6,079 nt of DNA, from the NCBI GenBank assembly GCA_038209965.1, contig JBBQXF010000180.1, positions 1 to 6,079 on the forward strand, in the 5' to 3' direction. This stretch comes from JALONO01 sp038209965. Its GTDB lineage: Bacteria; Bacteroidota; Bacteroidia; Cytophagales; Thermoflexibacteraceae. The position numbers were made by a program, and so were the translations under genes. The notes beneath the pieces were generated by a model, which saw only the letters and a list, made by a program, of their open reading frames with translations, did no database searches and had not been told where the DNA came from. Positions 5,044 to 6,079 of this stretch are shown in pieces (the stretch's first letter is position 1; every line of letters begins with the position of its first letter).

Positions 5044-5694
5044 TTAAGTGTTGCCGTCTAACCCAATTATTCCCTCGATCAGCTCAAGTAGCTCGCCGAT
5101 CATGTAGGCAGTGGCCCCCCAAATTTCTTGTCCTTCAAACAGGTAGGCATGAAAAGGGGCCAAATTGCCGTTGATCAGCTGAATGTGTTTCTGGCCCCAG
5201 TACGCAGGGTTGCGGAGGTGGGCCAGTGGCACCAGCAACATGGACGCTACTTCGTGCTGATCCGGGGTAAAACTGGGCACAAACGGCAGCCAAGCCACCA
5301 CCGGGGTGACCAGTGAATTGCTGGGCGGGATGTAGATTTCGGTGAGTTTGCCCAATAAATCGGCAGACTGTACTTCAATTCCCACTTCTTCGCGGGTTTC
5401 GCGCAGGGCGGTGTATTCGAGCGTTCCGTCCCCGTCTTCGTACTTGCCACCCGGGAAAGCCACCTGACCGCTGTGTACACCCTCGTATTGGGGGCGCACG
5501 ATCAAGGGCAGCCAGATTTGTCCATTCGCTTGGTAGAGCGCCAGCAGTACCGCCGAACGGCGCGGCACTGCGTCCGCGGGCACTGCGCGGGCGCGGCCAT
5601 GGGCTCGGGTGTGCGCCAACAGATCCGGATTGGTGGCCAAGGCCGTTAAGCGTTGGCGCAGCATTTCTATGCTTGGGGCTGATAATGGCATCAT
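5044..5694 (-). CDS. NUDIX hydrolase, CoA pyrophosphatase (NudL-like) family
   Basis: The 216-residue product should hydrolyse CoA or its thioesters to 4'-phosphopantetheine (or an acyl form) and 3',5'-ADP with Mg2+ or Mn2+. Residues about 62-83 (WLPLIVRPQYEGVHSGQVAF then PGG) match the UPF0035/CoA-binding motif that precedes the NUDIX box in this family. The box follows at 83-106 with ALRETREEVGI, giving the metal-binding R98-E99 and E102-E103. Gly at position 90, where classical NUDIX enzymes have Glu, is not a defect: NudL-type enzymes also deviate there. TEIYIPPSN (118-126) and IWGATAYMIGELLELI near the end are typical of the Bacteroidota form. The start at 5694 is favoured because its ATG overlaps the TGA of the upstream dehydrogenase (ATGA), implying translational coupling; a second ATG follows directly. 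A frame extension to 5898 only overlaps the dehydrogenase. The NUDIX family is certain, the CoA substrate likely. Confidence 0.9.
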   Translation of the reverse strand: MMPLSAPSIEMLRQRLTALATNPDLLAHTRAHGRARAVPADAVPRRSAVLLALYQANGQIWLPLIVRPQYEGVHSGQVAFPGGKYEDGDGTLEYTALRETREEVGIEVQSADLLGKLTEIYIPPSNSLVTPVVAWLPFVPSFTPDQHEVASMLLVPLAHLRNPAYWGQKHIQLINGNLAPFHAYLFEGQEIWGATAYMIGELLELIEGIIGLDGNT

Positions 5695-6079
5695 TGGTTT
5701 TGGCCCAATTTTAGGCACACATTCTTTTCTTCGGTAAAAAAATGCAGGGCGGCAAAGCCACCTTCCCGGCCCAGGCCCGAGTGCTTGACCCCACCAAATG
5801 GAGTGCGCAGGTCGCGTACCAGCCAGCAATTGATCCAGACAATGCCGCTTTCCAGCCGCTGGGCCACGCGGTGCGCCCGGGTCAGGTTTTCGGTCCATAC
5901 TGTGGCCGCCAGCCCATATTGGGTGGCATTGGCCAACGCCAAGGCTTCTTCCTCCTTGTCAAATGCTTGGAGCGTGACCACCGGGCCAAAAATCTCTTCC
6001 ATGTTGGTCCGGCAATGTTGCGGCAAGCCCTCAATCACGGTGGGGGCCACAAAATAGCCGCCAGCACAGCGCCCACTCA
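5691..6079 (-). CDS. C-terminal part of an aldehyde dehydrogenase, 2-aminomuconate/2-hydroxymuconate semialdehyde type (runs off right edge)
   Basis: The last 128 residues of an NAD(P)-dependent aldehyde dehydrogenase are present; the frame is open to the right edge, where it reads SGRCAGGYFVAPTVIEG, a standard stretch of the family. EEIFGPVV, QYGLAATVW and PFGGVKHSGLGREGG follow in the normal order. SGIVWINCW, RDLRTPFGG and the ending FFTEEKNVCLKL are what I associate with 2-aminomuconate and 2-hydroxymuconate semialdehyde dehydrogenases (kynurenine or meta-cleavage pathways, ALDH8-like), in which Arg residues bind the substrate carboxylate. The catalytic Cys and Glu lie outside the window, so activity cannot be judged. 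It is the first visible gene of the minus-strand group and its stop overlaps the NUDIX start by 4 bases. Aldehyde dehydrogenase identity is near certain; the substrate subgroup is probable. Confidence 0.85.
   Translation of the reverse strand, partial: SGRCAGGYFVAPTVIEGLPQHCRTNMEEIFGPVVTLQAFDKEEEALALANATQYGLAATVWTENLTRAHRVAQRLESGIVWINCWLVRDLRTPFGGVKHSGLGREGGFAALHFFTEEKNVCLKLGQNQ

Noticed and set aside
5695..5898. N-terminal extension of the NUDIX frame
   Set aside because: It lies wholly within the dehydrogenase coding region in another frame. NUDIX family N-termini begin near the ATG pair at 5694/5691.

Overview
The window looks like chromosomal DNA of a member of the Bacteroidota (Saprospiria or Cytophagia-like). 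The reasons are the protein types, above all a CoA-pyrophosphatase NUDIX enzyme of the form common in that phylum, and the general lack of Shine-Dalgarno sites in front of starts that have A-rich leaders instead. This assignment is inference from remembered family sequences, not from a search.

Layout. Positions 1-88 (minus strand, running off the left edge) hold the first 29 codons of a protein whose N-terminus resembles IS630-type transposases. Positions 89-868 contain no gene I can support; they are AT-rich with a GC-richer core. Positions 869-2155 (plus) encode a 428-residue fusion of three ankyrin repeats with a zinc-free, quinone-oxidoreductase-like medium-chain dehydrogenase, in DNA visibly richer in A and T than the right-hand side. 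Positions 2156-2405 are a convergent intergenic gap with several inverted repeats. From 2406 to the right edge, five genes run on the minus strand in this transcription order: the 3' end of an aldehyde dehydrogenase of the 2-aminomuconate/2-hydroxymuconate semialdehyde type, a NUDIX CoA pyrophosphatase overlapping it by 4 bases, a two-pass small membrane protein, bioA, and an alpha/beta-hydrolase that was probably a lipoprotein.

How the genes fit. The minus-strand group looks like host backbone with metabolic genes around CoA, biotin and aromatic semialdehyde oxidation. The dehydrogenase and NUDIX genes are probably translationally coupled. bioA has its own AT-rich leader and may start a second transcript that continues into the hydrolase. 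The left third (transposase start, long non-coding stretch, AT-rich fusion gene) looks like accessory DNA.

The points most worth checking are the ankyrin-dehydrogenase fusion and the state of the hydrolase. The hydrolase has three conserved glycines each changed by a single G-to-A, and its lipoprotein signal segment lies in a different frame upstream of a T5 run. I found no CRISPR array, RNA gene, phage module or clear new defence system.
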